DNA of 64,000 nucleotides from the NCBI GenBank assembly GCA_963783095.1, contig CAWAMR010000014.1, forward strand, positions 1-64,000. The letters run 5' to 3'. Both the position numbers and the translations under genes were made by a program. Shown one piece after another: positions 29,754-38,672 of this stretch. The stretch comes from CAWAMR01 sp963783095 (GTDB taxonomy: Bacteria; Planctomycetota; Planctomycetia; Gemmatales; Gemmataceae). Every line of letters starts with the position of its first letter. Within the stretch, counting starts at the first letter, position 1. The notes below the pieces were generated by a model. The model saw only the letters and a list, made by a program, of their open reading frames with translations. It searched no databases and was not told where the DNA came from.

Positions 29754-30142
29754 TTACTTCACAGCGCTCTTGGCCAATCGGCGCACCTCTTGCGGCGACA
29801 TCTCCAGCAGCTCGGCGATCTCCTTGGCGGTCATGCCCTTCGCCAACCACTTCAGAACCAGTTCTTGCTTCTCCTGGACCCGACCCTCCGCCACCCCTTC
29901 TTCATGAATTTCTTGCCAAGCGCGGGTCTTTCGCAGTTCCACTAAATCGAACATAGCGCGAATCTCCTCTCGATCCAAATTCGGGAAGCGCCGCATCAGC
30001 AACTCCTCCACTAATTCTAGCACCTTGGCTCGACCGAATCGAAGCGGTATCCGCGTGCCTGTTTCGCGGGCAATCCCAGCAACTCGAACAGGGTTTGGGG
30101 CAGCTGCTTGAGCAACTGACAGAAGAACGAATCGGTTTCCAT
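29754..30142 (-). pseudogene. Rpn family nuclease gene with internal deletion (copy A)
   Basis: The first about 38 residues (METDSFFCQLLKQLPQTLFE, then LLGLPAKQARGYRFDSVE) and the last about 90 (LELVEELLMRRFPNLDREEI to RRLAKSAVK) match the intact copy at 31015-31806. The middle, about 400 bp including the PD-(D/E)XK core, is missing, and the join is out of frame. DNA identity with copy B extends beyond both gene ends, so this is a deleted duplicate. Confidence 0.85.
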
Positions 30143-30243
30143 ACGAACGAGAATAGCGAGCGCGGTTCGCAGGTCAAACGAATCAAAGCTGTCAAAAGCC
30201 ATTTTCTTGATGAAACGAACTTCGTCGGCAAGTGCGTCAAGAA

Positions 30244-30429
30244 TCAGATCTCCTGAATGCCCAGGTCTCGACAAATCTTCCGCGCCAAGAAGTCGTTGAC
30301 CTCGCGATGACGCGGCACCGCTGACGTTTGGTTGTTTGCTGGATTCACATAAACGCTGTGTTTGCCTCGGTCTCGTAGAAGATAGCATCCGTGCGCCTTC
30401 GGGTGACGAATCAATTCCTGTCGTTTCAT
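30244..30429 (-). CDS. hicA: HicA family toxin
   Basis: 61 residues: MKRQELIRHPKAHGCYLLRD, then RGKHSVYVNP and AVPRHREVNDFLARKICRDL. The dsRBD-like HicA fold with the catalytic His in GKHSVY is recognisable; HicA toxins are mRNA interferases. The start overlaps the hicB stop by 4 bases (ATGA), so translation is coupled with the antitoxin first. A degraded copy of the last 29 codons lies at 26487-26575. Confidence 0.9.
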   Translation of the reverse strand: MKRQELIRHPKAHGCYLLRDRGKHSVYVNPANNQTSAVPRHREVNDFLARKICRDLGIQEI

Positions 30430-30644
30430 GACTTCTGCAACTCAAAAGGCTCACGAGTAACCTGTTGACCGGCCAAAGCCTGTTCGGCGAGATCTCGATT
30501 TGCCTCAAGCACAAGCTCAACTGCTTCTCGAAGATTTTCGCGTGCCTCCTCAAGAGTATCCCCTTGAGTATTCGCCCCAGGCAACTCTTCGACAAATGCA
30601 ATATACCCTTCTTGGACTTGCATGTAGATTGCTGTTAACTGCAT
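30426..30644 (-). CDS. hicB: HicB family antitoxin
   Basis: 72 residues: MQLTAIYMQVQEGYIAFVEE, LPGANTQGDTLEEARENLRE, AVELVLEANRDL, the standard HicB partial RNase-H fold. The C-terminus is short, without an obvious ribbon-helix-helix DNA-binding domain. The start at 30644 was preferred to one at 30710 because homologues begin at MQLTA. It lies between the deleted and intact Rpn genes, on the same strand. Confidence 0.88.
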   Translation of the reverse strand: MQLTAIYMQVQEGYIAFVEELPGANTQGDTLEEARENLREAVELVLEANRDLAEQALAGQQVTREPFELQKS

Positions 30645-31014
30645 GATCTTGCTCCTCAATATCCGTTTCATCGGGGTTGTCGGGGCTCTCTCCTCGACCA
30701 ATCGGTACATGATACTGGGGAAGGGCCATTTGCCGAACCGCCGGCCCTTGCTTTATTGTAAGCCGGCAATGGATGCGCTGTGCATCAAAAATCGTTCTTG
30801 GAAAAGAAAGACTGTCAGGAAAGCGTCAGGAACCGTTTCTGCGGTCGCACCCGTCAAGAAAAGCTGAAGCCCAGTTCGGGATAGGAAACTCCGTTCGTAG
30901 GTGCTGACACAAGGACTTCACGCCCGACCTGGCCAGGCACGCGCTTGACCGCAAGCCGAACTGGTCGTGACGTCGGCCCAACGGGATCGATTCCAGCGCT
31001 GGCCCGCTTCACGT
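30645..31014. other. Non-coding gap upstream of hicB with a small DUF1552-like scrap
   Basis: No gene is seen. At about 30868-30915 the bases CCCAGTTCGGGATAGGA and the following TAGGTGCTGAC match the DUF1552 gene at about 35254-35310 with an internal gap, so a fragment of about 45 bp may be a remnant. From about 30966 the DNA becomes the duplicated flank of the Rpn gene. Confidence 0.4.
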
Positions 31015-31806
31015 TTACTTCAGAGCGCTCTTGGCCAATCGGCGCACTTCTTGCGTCGACATGTCAAGCAACTCGGCAATCTCCTTGGCGGTCATGCCCT
31101 TCGCCATCAACTTCAGGACCAGTTGTTGCTTGGCACGCAACTCGCCCTCCGCCACCCCTTCTTCATGAATTTCTTGCCAAGCGCGGGTCTTTCGCAGTTC
31201 CACTAAATCGAACATAGCGCGAATCTCCTCTCGATCGAAATTCGGGAAGCGCCGCATCAGCAACTCCTCCACCAATTGTAGCACCTTGGCACCCATTTCT
31301 GCATCGGCAACTTCGTGTTTTGCCTTGTGTACGAGTCGTGCGACGAGATTCTTTGCCTTATCGACGGGTGCCGTCACGAGTTGCAAAATCCCGAGGCCAA
31401 TGGGCGGATCGGCCGGCACCGCGAGTTCGTCCAGGTAAATCCGCCGCACCCGGTGGGACTGAAGCAAATCCTCGTAAGGCGTCCGTTCTTCCGGCTCGAC
31501 GCCGCGGGTGCGGAAAACGGCCACCGCGACCCACTCCTGTGCCGGGTCATTCTCCTGGAGGTAGCAGAAGACCTTGGCAAACAGGTTCGCGTAGAAGGTC
31601 GGCAAGGTGCGAAATTGCACCTCGACAAAATACAACGGCATGCTCGTCCTTCTGGGAAGGAAAAGCCCATCGATTCGGAAGGACTTCTTGACCTCGACCG
31701 AATCGAAGCGGTATCCGCGGGCCTGTTTCGCCGGCAATCCCAGCAACTCGAACAGTGTTTGGGGCAGTTGCTTGAGCAACTGACAGAAAAACGAATCGGT
31801 TTCCAT
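31015..31806 (-). CDS. Rpn family (DUF2887-like) PD-(D/E)XK nuclease/transposase-like protein (copy B)
   Basis: 263 residues, intact. N-terminal METDSFFCQLLKQLPQTLFE; nuclease core SVEVKKSFRIDGLFLP with PLYFVEVQFRTLPTFYANLF, where Asp and Glu-Val-Gln fit the variant PD-(D/E)XK site; LRRIYLDEL-type segment; and a C-terminal region MTAKEIAELLDMSTQEVRRL that resembles a helix-turn-helix. Rpn proteins promote recombination and some act in phage defence. DNA from about 30966 to 31860 is duplicated at 29705-30203 with an internal deletion. Confidence 0.85.
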   Translation of the reverse strand: METDSFFCQLLKQLPQTLFELLGLPAKQARGYRFDSVEVKKSFRIDGLFLPRRTSMPLYFVEVQFRTLPTFYANLFAKVFCYLQENDPAQEWVAVAVFRTRGVEPEERTPYEDLLQSHRVRRIYLDELAVPADPPIGLGILQLVTAPVDKAKNLVARLVHKAKHEVADAEMGAKVLQLVEELLMRRFPNFDREEIRAMFDLVELRKTRAWQEIHEEGVAEGELRAKQQLVLKLMAKGMTAKEIAELLDMSTQEVRRLAKSALK

Positions 31807-31899
31807 ACGAACGAGAATAGCGAGCGCGGTTCGCAGGTCAAACGAATCAAAGCTGTCAAAAGCCGTTTTTCTTGATGAGAGCGACGGCAGAAACGAAAA

Positions 31900-31975
31900 G
31901 AAAAGGGGACAGACACATTTATTTATTGATATAAGTAATAAGAATGCGCATAAGAAACGTGCCTGTCCCCTTTTC
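31900..31975. repeat. GGGGACAG-type inverted repeat
   Basis: Arms 31900-31916 and 31959-31975 (GAAAAGGGGACAGRCAC) match at 16 of 17 bases around a 42-base AT-rich loop. Sequences ending AAAAGGGGACAGGCAC are known from repeats mobilised by REP-associated Y1 transposases in several phyla. No such transposase is in the window. The rest of 31807-32148 shows no gene. Confidence 0.75.
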
Positions 31976-32148
31976 TCACCCGGAGTGGTATCGACAGGTC
32001 TCCTGTGGGAGTTCGTCCGGCTGGCGGGCCAGCGGTTCGTGCGACATCCGGATGCCTATTCGGGGGGCGTTTCGATTAGAACCAAAAAAAGATCAGTCGA
32101 CTTTGATATGTTCCAAATACAGTTCATGGGGAACGGTTCGGCCACCGC

Positions 32149-32703
32149 CTAGATTGGGAGCCAACCGAATTCTAACTCGATACATCGCCGGTAGTCCGTG
32201 TCTATCTGGCGTGGAGTTTTCCGAATGTATTGCTCTGCGTTGGCTCGTTGCTCGTGACTCACTTTTTCTCGAAGATGCTTTATCACCTCTTCAATTGTCG
32301 GTTTCCGATAATCTGTTCCGATCTTTGGTTTTAAGTTGGTCCAGATCGCAGCCTCAACGCCAACTATTGACAGCCAACGCTTCAGTTCGGACTCGGCCCC
32401 ATTCGTCGGGTTGCTCTGTCCGGTCACAGCTCCGATGCTCCGAGCTATGTTATTCTCCTCAATCCCCTCTCTTGCCGCTAGGTCCTTTTTCGCGGCGTCG
32501 AGATCGGTCAACGACATCAATGCCCACAAGCACCGAATCGGAGGAGTATCGGGAGAGATGACGAGAGTGATTCGCTTGTCCTTGGACTCTCGGGCGAACT
32601 CGATTGGGAGCAACGGGCCGTCCGAAAACCACCCTGAGCGCACATGCAGAGGTTGAGGGCACCAGACCAGCGATCCCCAGCCGATACAAGCGATCTTCAT
32701 CAA
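32149..32703 (-). CDS. Hypothetical protein, possible gamma-glutamylcyclotransferase-like fold
   Basis: 184 residues, intact. It opens MMKIACIGWGSLVWCPQPLH and continues WFSDGPLLPIEFARES and RITLVISPDTPPIRCLWALM. The GWGSL near the N-terminus is in the place of the YGSL loop of gamma-glutamylcyclotransferase-like proteins, and the following block fits the same fold. The C-terminal half (HLREKVSHEQRANAEQYIRK) is helical. No operon partner. Function uncertain. Confidence 0.6.
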   Translation of the reverse strand: MMKIACIGWGSLVWCPQPLHVRSGWFSDGPLLPIEFARESKDKRITLVISPDTPPIRCLWALMSLTDLDAAKKDLAAREGIEENNIARSIGAVTGQSNPTNGAESELKRWLSIVGVEAAIWTNLKPKIGTDYRKPTIEEVIKHLREKVSHEQRANAEQYIRKTPRQIDTDYRRCIELEFGWLPI

Positions 32704-32730
32704 TCACGCCCTCTTGTTGCCGAATGCCTA

Positions 32731-32806
32731 GGGTTGAGCCGCTGGTGCCGCCTGTAGTGACTCAACAACTTGTACCAGCATGGGCGGCACCAGTCGGCTT
32801 GAACCC
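32731..32806. repeat. Inverted repeat with GCCGCC-type arms
   Basis: Arms 32731-32752 and 32783-32806 pair (GGGTTGAGCCGCTGGTGCCG against its complement) with two single-base indels and one mismatch around a 30-base loop, between two minus-strand hypothetical genes. Could act as a terminator or be a dispersed palindrome. Confidence 0.6.
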
Positions 32807-32870
32807 TTTTGTTAGCGATAGAACGGTGTGTTGAGCCCTTGCCCGCTGACACCTTGCCACACCTCGTCCG

Positions 32871-33316
32871 CTAGGCGACCTCTGCGAAGAACGAGGCCAC
32901 TTCTTGACTGACCTTCAAAGATTGTTCAAGCACAGTGATCGAGGACTCGAGTAGCTGTCGGTTGCCGCGGAATCTGGTACAGAGCATAACGGATACGGAT
33001 ACTTGCCGCCATGAAACAGGTTGTTGCGAACAATACGAACCAGCCGTAGCAGATATTGCTCATCGCTCTCGCCGTCCCCCTTGGGCGTGGACCGCCAACC
33101 AAGACCACCGTTCACAACGACCTGAGTATCAGGTGGCTTTCGCATGAGGTATTCGCGGCCTGCCTGGAATTCCGAGTCGGCTTTGGTGAAAAGCCGATTG
33201 CGAACGCTGTTCGCAAACCTGTCCCAGCAAGGCTCTGCCTTGTCTCCGTTCTTCAGGAAGCCCGCCCTCTTGAGTGCGTACTCGAAGCGAGAGAAGAACG
33301 CGAAGAACTCAAACAC
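32871..33316 (-). CDS. HEPN-like hypothetical protein, frameshifted
   Basis: About 148 residues. MFEFFAFFSRFEYALKRAGF, a helical segment with NSVRNRLFTKADSEF, then LRLVRIVRNNLFHGGKYPYP. RNNLFH fits the R-x4-H motif of HEPN ribonucleases. After a one-base shift near 32960 the other frame gives a helical tail, LLESSITVLEQSLKVSQEVA, with its stop at 32871. HEPN proteins often act in toxin-antitoxin or phage-defence contexts; no MNT partner is visible next to it. Confidence 0.6.
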
Positions 33317-33395
33317 TAGGTCGCGGTCGGTGACCAGCGCAACGATGCTATCTTGGACACCTGAGTTCTTTCATGATGGGTCTCCTGGGCTGCGC

Positions 33396-33953
33396 CTACT
33401 CCGCTTCTGGTTCGGCTTCCCGTTGCTTTTGCATAGCGACGACCAAAAGCGCCTTAATCGCGCGCTCCGCCGCATCATCTCCAGTTTCCCCTGTCTTTTT
33501 CTTGGCAAGCTTGATTGCATCGCTTACCTTTTTTTGCCAGCTCACCTTGAACCCGTTTACCGCCGCATCGCGGATGAAGTCCCCCAGCGTCTTGCCGGAC
33601 ACTGTACCGCTAATGGTTGCGGTATAGGTTTGCTCGCCATCCTTGACTTTGATACTCGCCTTACCGTCATCTAACCAATCGTCCACGACAAACAGATTCC
33701 CCTCACCCCCAGGGCAAGACAGTGTATCTCCTGATTTCGCGATCAGGGCGCGGACCTCGTCCAGCAGCTCGACTGGCACGGCAACCATCTCGACTGCTGG
33801 CGCTGGGGGTTTCTGTTTCGCCGCACGAGTGGCCAGCGGATAATTGCCGCATTCCGCGCACCCGCATGTCTGATTGTGAATAGCGTAAGGGTTGTAAACC
33901 TGCCCGTAGTTGCCGCATTCCGCGGAACCACAAGTATCGTTGTGAATTGACAT
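33396..33953 (-). CDS. Hypothetical protein with paired Cys-x-x-Cys-Gly-Asn-Tyr motifs
   Basis: About 185 residues from MSIHNDTCGSAECGNYGQVY. Two similar motifs, TCGSAECGNY and TCGCAECGNY, 22 residues apart, could bind a metal. The rest has a likely beta domain (DDGKASIKVKDGEQTYTATI) and a Lys/Glu-rich helical tail. The start at 33953 excludes 13 upstream residues that look non-coding. Not recognised. Tandem repeats occur upstream (34054-34180). Confidence 0.5.
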   Translation of the reverse strand: MSIHNDTCGSAECGNYGQVYNPYAIHNQTCGCAECGNYPLATRAAKQKPPAPAVEMVAVPVELLDEVRALIAKSGDTLSCPGGEGNLFVVDDWLDDGKASIKVKDGEQTYTATISGTVSGKTLGDFIRDAAVNGFKVSWQKKVSDAIKLAKKKTGETGDDAAERAIKALLVVAMQKQREAEPEAE

Positions 33954-34053
33954 TCCAAAGCGTCCGTTAGAGTGTGAAGCGCCGACGACCATTGTAGGCG
34001 CTTTGTCAAGCCAACGACTACTCGGCGAAAGCGAAATGACATTTGGAGATAGA

Positions 34054-34180
34054 TTTGACAGGCGCTATATTTGACAGGCGCTATAATTGGAAATACGGTA
34101 CAGGCGTCCAAATTGCGTTACAACCGGCTTTGGTCAGTACAGGAGTCCATATTGCGTTACGGGACAGAATTGCGTGACAA
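34054..34180. repeat. Cluster of short direct repeats upstream of the Cys-motif gene
   Basis: A 16-bp unit, TTTGACAGGCGCTATA, is perfectly duplicated at 34054-34085. It is followed by a 23-bp unit at 34099-34121 and 34138-34160 (TACAGGNGTCCANATTGCGT core, 21 of 23 identical) and a weaker third copy (ACAGAATTGCGTGAC) near 34165. Iteron-like layout; could be operator sites for the leftward gene. Confidence 0.6.
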
Positions 34181-34232
34181 AGCCAAATGTTTGTTATCAT
34201 TGGCTTACTTTGTGGTCAAGTCAGTGACGATG

Positions 34233-34652
34233 TCAAGCTTTCGTTTTGCAACAGAACTTGTATTTTCGGCCGCTCTTACAGGGGCACGGGGCATACGGCT
34301 CGGTTCCAGGGTAGGCATCGCCTGCCGCCACTCTTGACGGCACCCACGGCAAGGGGCGGAATGGCGAAGCGGTCTTCGAACGCCGTTGGTGCATTCGTGG
34401 GAACATCTCCTGGTGTCGCCGGATCATGGGCTCAATGATGGAACGCCGAAATTCGTCGAACTGGTCGTCATCCATTTGGAGGCTTGACCGCATTTCGCTG
34501 AGCATCTGATTCCGCTCGTCTTCTGGTAGCAACGCGACGTTCCAGCAGAGCTGGCTAATCGTCATAGCCTTGTTCAAATGCTCCACGGAACCATCGGTTT
34601 GATCGAGGAGTGGCTGCGCATAAGCCAAAATCCCTTCTGCAATGACTCCCAT
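34233..34652 (-). CDS. SEC-C motif protein
   Basis: About 139 residues from MGVIAEGILAYAQPLLDQTD. A helical N-terminal part (ISQLCWNVALLPEDERNQML) is followed by a C-terminal SEC-C zinc-binding motif, YAPCPCKSGRKYKFCC, complete with all four Cys ligands. SEC-C motifs occur at the end of SecA and of many proteins of unknown function. The start at 34652 drops 21 upstream residues that lack family character. Confidence 0.75.
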   Translation of the reverse strand: MGVIAEGILAYAQPLLDQTDGSVEHLNKAMTISQLCWNVALLPEDERNQMLSEMRSSLQMDDDQFDEFRRSIIEPMIRRHQEMFPRMHQRRSKTASPFRPLPWVPSRVAAGDAYPGTEPYAPCPCKSGRKYKFCCKTKA

Positions 34653-34861
34653 GTCTACGCTCCTCCAATTGATTGCAGCGAACGAGTCTCGATCAGCGGC
34701 AAGTCGGCCCCGCATCCTGCACGCTCTGGCCGAGCCACGTTAAGTATTTTTATACTACCCCGGCGACGGCGAAATACAACGGTGCCTCCGATGCTTCCGA
34801 TGAAAAGCCGGGGGCCGAGAGTGCATATCGACGGAGTGCTTTACAGACTATTTCACCAATT

Positions 34862-36235
34862 CTACCCGTTCATCATTTCCTTGATCGGTCCGGTGGCGAT
34901 GCCAAGGGGGCGGTCGAGAGGGACACCCATGCAGGCAAGTAACGTCGTGAGCAGATCGCCTTGATTGCCCTTGGTCTTCGCCAGGAATCGGCCCGTCTTG
35001 AGCGAGCCGCCGCCCTTGCCTGCGATGATGAAGGGCAAGTTTTCGCGGGTGTGCTTGTTGCCGTCCTCAAGTCCCGAGCCCCACATCATGATGCAGTTGT
35101 CGAGCAGCTTGCCGTTGCCTTCGCGGAGGCTGGCCATCTTTTTCACCATGTGGGCGAACTGGGCGATGTTGAAGGCCGTGATGGCCGCTACTTTCCTGAC
35201 CTGTTCGGGCTCGTTGTTGTGGTGCGTCTGCGAGTGATGCTCGTTCTTGAAACCCAGTTCGGGATAGGATACGCCGTTCGGCGTGGAGCCGATGTAGGTG
35301 CTGACGCGCGTGATGTCGGCCTGAAACGCGAGCACGTTCAAGTCGCACATGACCTGCATGTATTCGCTTCGCTTGTCGCCTTCCGGAATTTTGATTTCGA
35401 TCGGCGGAGAATCCGTCTTGCTGCGTTGAGTGGGAACGCCCGACTTGGCCAGGGCCGCTTCCTTTTGGCGATGCTCAATGGCGGCGATGCGGCGCTCGAC
35501 CGAGCGCACACTATCGAGGTATTCGTCGAGTTTCTCCTGATCGGCTTTGGGCAGCCGGCGTCGCAAGTCGCGGGCACCGCCGAGGACCAGGTCCAGCATT
35601 TGCCGATCGAGCGGGCCGGCCTGCGTGGTCTGGCCGGGCCGGCTGGACTTGCCGAAAAGACGGTTCAACACGGCGCGGGGATTGATCTCGGCGGGAAGGG
35701 GCCGGGTCGGCGAACTGAAACTGCAATGCGTGTAATAGCCCTCGTTCAACCCTTCCTGATTTTCCTTGTGAGTCTGCGGCATCGTGGCCAGTTCGAGCGA
35801 CGGCAGCGAGGTGAAGCCGCCGACGTAGTTCGCCGCAATCTGGTCCGCGGAAATGCCGATGTCGATCCGGTTGCGGTGTTTCGCGTCGGGGAGCTTGGCG
35901 GTAAGCCAGGTGGAAAGTTCGAGCGCGTGCGGCGCGCCATTGAACGGGGCGATCGGTACGCCGCTGATGCCCTTGACCATGAGACACTGGTCGAGCACGG
36001 GCCGAAGCGATTCGAGCGCAGGCGGGGGCGCGGTGCGGAAGGTCTCCGGCGACTTGGGCCAGAACTGGTCCATGATCACGCCGTGCGGCATGTACATGAA
36101 GCCAAGGCGCACCGGTGGCTTAAAGGCCTTGGCACCGGGTTCCGCCCAGCCCATGGAGTCAAGCAACGGCAGGGCCAGCATGGCTCCGACGCCTTTGAGG
36201 CAGGTCCGACGATCGAGAAGAATTTTATTTGGCAT
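34862..36235 (-). CDS. DUF1552 domain protein
   Basis: 457 residues, intact. N-terminus DRRTCLKGVGAMLALPLLDS looks like a Tat-type or lipoprotein-like signal. Family blocks: VRLGFMYMPHGVIMDQFWPK, KGISGVPIAPFNGAPHALEL, YTHCSFSSPTRPLPAEINPR, FQADITRVSTYIGSTPNGVS and NCIMMWGSGLEDGNKHTREN. DUF1552 proteins are distant relatives of DUF1501 and pair with DUF1592 cytochrome-like proteins, as here. The start overlaps the end of that upstream gene by 11 bases, so translation is coupled. Role unknown. Confidence 0.92.
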   Translation of the reverse strand: MPNKILLDRRTCLKGVGAMLALPLLDSMGWAEPGAKAFKPPVRLGFMYMPHGVIMDQFWPKSPETFRTAPPPALESLRPVLDQCLMVKGISGVPIAPFNGAPHALELSTWLTAKLPDAKHRNRIDIGISADQIAANYVGGFTSLPSLELATMPQTHKENQEGLNEGYYTHCSFSSPTRPLPAEINPRAVLNRLFGKSSRPGQTTQAGPLDRQMLDLVLGGARDLRRRLPKADQEKLDEYLDSVRSVERRIAAIEHRQKEAALAKSGVPTQRSKTDSPPIEIKIPEGDKRSEYMQVMCDLNVLAFQADITRVSTYIGSTPNGVSYPELGFKNEHHSQTHHNNEPEQVRKVAAITAFNIAQFAHMVKKMASLREGNGKLLDNCIMMWGSGLEDGNKHTRENLPFIIAGKGGGSLKTGRFLAKTKGNQGDLLTTLLACMGVPLDRPLGIATGPIKEMMNG

Positions 36236-38173
36236 TGGTAGTAGGTGGGGTTGGAACGTGGCGATTCAAAAAGGGATAACTGGTGACGATTTCCGCGATG
36301 AGCCAGCTGCATACGATACTCATCGCGTGCGAGGGTCTCCACGAGGCGATCCACAACGATCTCATCGTAACCCTCAAGCTGGCGGAACAGCGCATAGGCC
36401 AGGAGCTTCTCGGTGAGGTTCCGGGCAAGTTCATTCTTGCGCCCGGCGATGATGCGCCTTCAGTTCCTTCGGCGATGAGAAGCGCTTCCCTCCCGGCAGT
36501 TCACCCGCGGCGTCAATCGGCCCACCTGAGTCGTCCTGGTTACGCCAGCGGCCGATGGCATCGAAGTTTTCGAGACCGAAGCCAATGGGGTCGAGAATTT
36601 TGTGGCAGTTGGCGCAGGCCGGGTTTTTCCGATGCAGTTCCGTGCGCTGGCGCAGGGTCAGGCTCGCGACCTTTTTCCGATCCTGTTTTTCCAACGACGG
36701 GACGTTGGCCGGGGCCGGCGGCACGTGCTGGCCCAGCACCTGTTCGAGCACCCATACGCCGCGCTTCACGGCGCTCGTCCGTTCCGGCAGCGACGTCACG
36801 GCCAGGACGCCGGGCATCCCGAGGATGCCGCCGCGATTGGCGTCTTCGAGCGTCACTCGTCGCATCTCCGATCCCGTGATCGTTTTCTCCAGGCCGTAAA
36901 GAGGGGCGAGCGTCCCGTTGAGAAAAGTGTAGTCACTATCCACGAAACTGACGACGCTCCGATTTTCGCGGATGATGCTCTCGAAAAACAGGCGTGCCTC
37001 GTCGTACATCGCCGTGCGCAGCGCGGGCGTCATCTGCGGAAACTTCGCGGTGTCGAACGTCTTGCCCTGCAGGGCTCCCGAGCCCGAGCCATTGCGCGCC
37101 GAAGCCGTCGAACAACGCCCGCGCACGGCGGTCGCCGAGCATACGCTTCACCTGCGACACGCAGCACCGCCGGTTCGTGCAGCTTGCCGCTGTCCGCGAG
37201 CGCCGAAAGTTCCGCATCCGGCATCGTGGCCCAGAGAAAATACGATAGTCGCGATGCGAGGTGATGGTCGTCCAGGGGAACGATCGTCATGCCTGCGTCC
37301 GCGTCCTTCGCGGGCGTGATGAACAGAAACTGCGGCGACACCAGCATCGCCTTGAGCATGAGACGCAGCGACGCCATGTAGGAGAGTTTATTTGCTTGCG
37401 CCAGGTCGAAGACTTTCAACAGCGTCTCGATTTCCTCCTTTTTCGCCGGCCGGCGATACACGCTGCGGGCCAGGGTCTGGGCGACTTTCCTCGCGGCGTC
37501 GCGAGCATCGCCACTTTCCGGCGGTTTGCCAAATAGCTTCTGCTGCCGTTCCGTGGGCGGTCCCTCCGGCGGGCCCAGCACGCGATCCAGTACAGTATTC
37601 GCGATGGCAAGATACTGTTCCGTTTGTAACGGCGAGAGCGTATTCAGATACCCCTGGCCAGCCACATCGTCCGGCAGTTCCGCGGCAACCGAGGGATCTA
37701 CTCCGAAAAGGTCGTGCAGTGTGTTGCCGTACTCGGCCTTCGTCAGCCGGCGGATCACGAACGGTCCCGGATCTTCCGGACTGAGGAACTTGATCATCCC
37801 GACCCAGTCCATGAACGTCCGCCGTTCCGACTCGGTGGGTTGCTTCACCGCGTCCTTCGGCGGCATGTCGTGCTCCCGCACATTGGCGAGCGCGATCTGC
37901 CACTGGCGGCGAAGTTCCCCGGCTTCAGGACGCTTAAACATCTTCGTGAAGTCCAAGCCGCCCTTTCGCTTTTTGCCCCCATGACAATCCACGCAATAAG
38001 TCTTGAGGAAAGGAATGACTTCATTGCGATAGGTATTCTCCACCTCTTTGCGTCGCGCGTCCGTTTGTCGCGTCTGCCGCCGAAGCCGCGAGGGAAAGCG
38101 CCGGCACAAAAGACGCGATAACCGCAATGGTCACGTTCATAACCAAGCGGCGAAAAGTTGGAGGAACGATCAT
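36225..38173 (-). CDS. DUF1592-family (DUF1587/1592/1588/1585) cytochrome-like protein, frameshifted
   Basis: About 650 residues. A signal peptide from 38173 (VMNVTIAVIASFVPALSLAA) is followed, after a shift near 38090, by TYRNEVIPFLKTYCVDCHGG with the C-x-x-C-H heme motif. Then RRLTKAEYGNTLHDLFGVDP (DUF1587), LKAMLVSPQFLFI and LASRLSYFLWATMPDAELSA (DUF1592), RENRSVVSFVDSDYTFLNGT and KNPACANCHKILDPIGFGLE (DUF1588), and EIVTSYPFLNRH near the stop (DUF1585). Shifts also lie near 37130 and 36440. The order of domains matches the planctomycete family; probably a periplasmic heme protein. Confidence 0.87.
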
Positions 38174-38321
38174 GCTTCTTTGTTCCGAGGATAAAGACGC
38201 CAAGCACTTCGGAATGAGCAACACTTCACGCAAGGTGGGAGGCACGCTCAATGACCCTGGGCGCTGATGGAAGGAAGGAGAGAAATTGTCAGCCCAAGAT
38301 TAGGATACGGTTTCCATCGAT

Positions 38322-38438
38322 GTATCCGCAAGAGAATTTTTTTCGATCCAATCCCGTTCTTTACATCGGTCGATCTGACGTGTGTCGGGCACTTCATTGA
38401 GAATGCGATTTGCCTGCGCCGGTCGATCAGACCGAAGC
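38322..38438. repeat. 113-bp direct repeat, copy 1, with terminal hairpin
   Basis: 38322-38434 matches 40159-40271 at 112 of 113 positions. The right end is a hairpin (38416-38438, GGTC-GATCA-GACC core). The rest of the gap 38174-38672 shows no gene. Confidence 0.85.
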
Positions 38439-38672
38439 GCCTGAAGGTCCACGGAGAGCAACAGGGCGGCGTGGATAGAACTTTGCGCCGCGCTGGCATG
38501 CATCAACCAATCCTTGGCAATGGGTGGAACTCACTGTACAACAACTGCCGGTATCCGTGGATCGCGTGCGTCCGCATTGACCTCCGTTCGCCAAGTTGAA
38601 CTTTCCCCATCGGCTTCCAACTCATATTGATGAGCTTGCACGATTCATCCGCAAACTCAATGGAGACTCACC

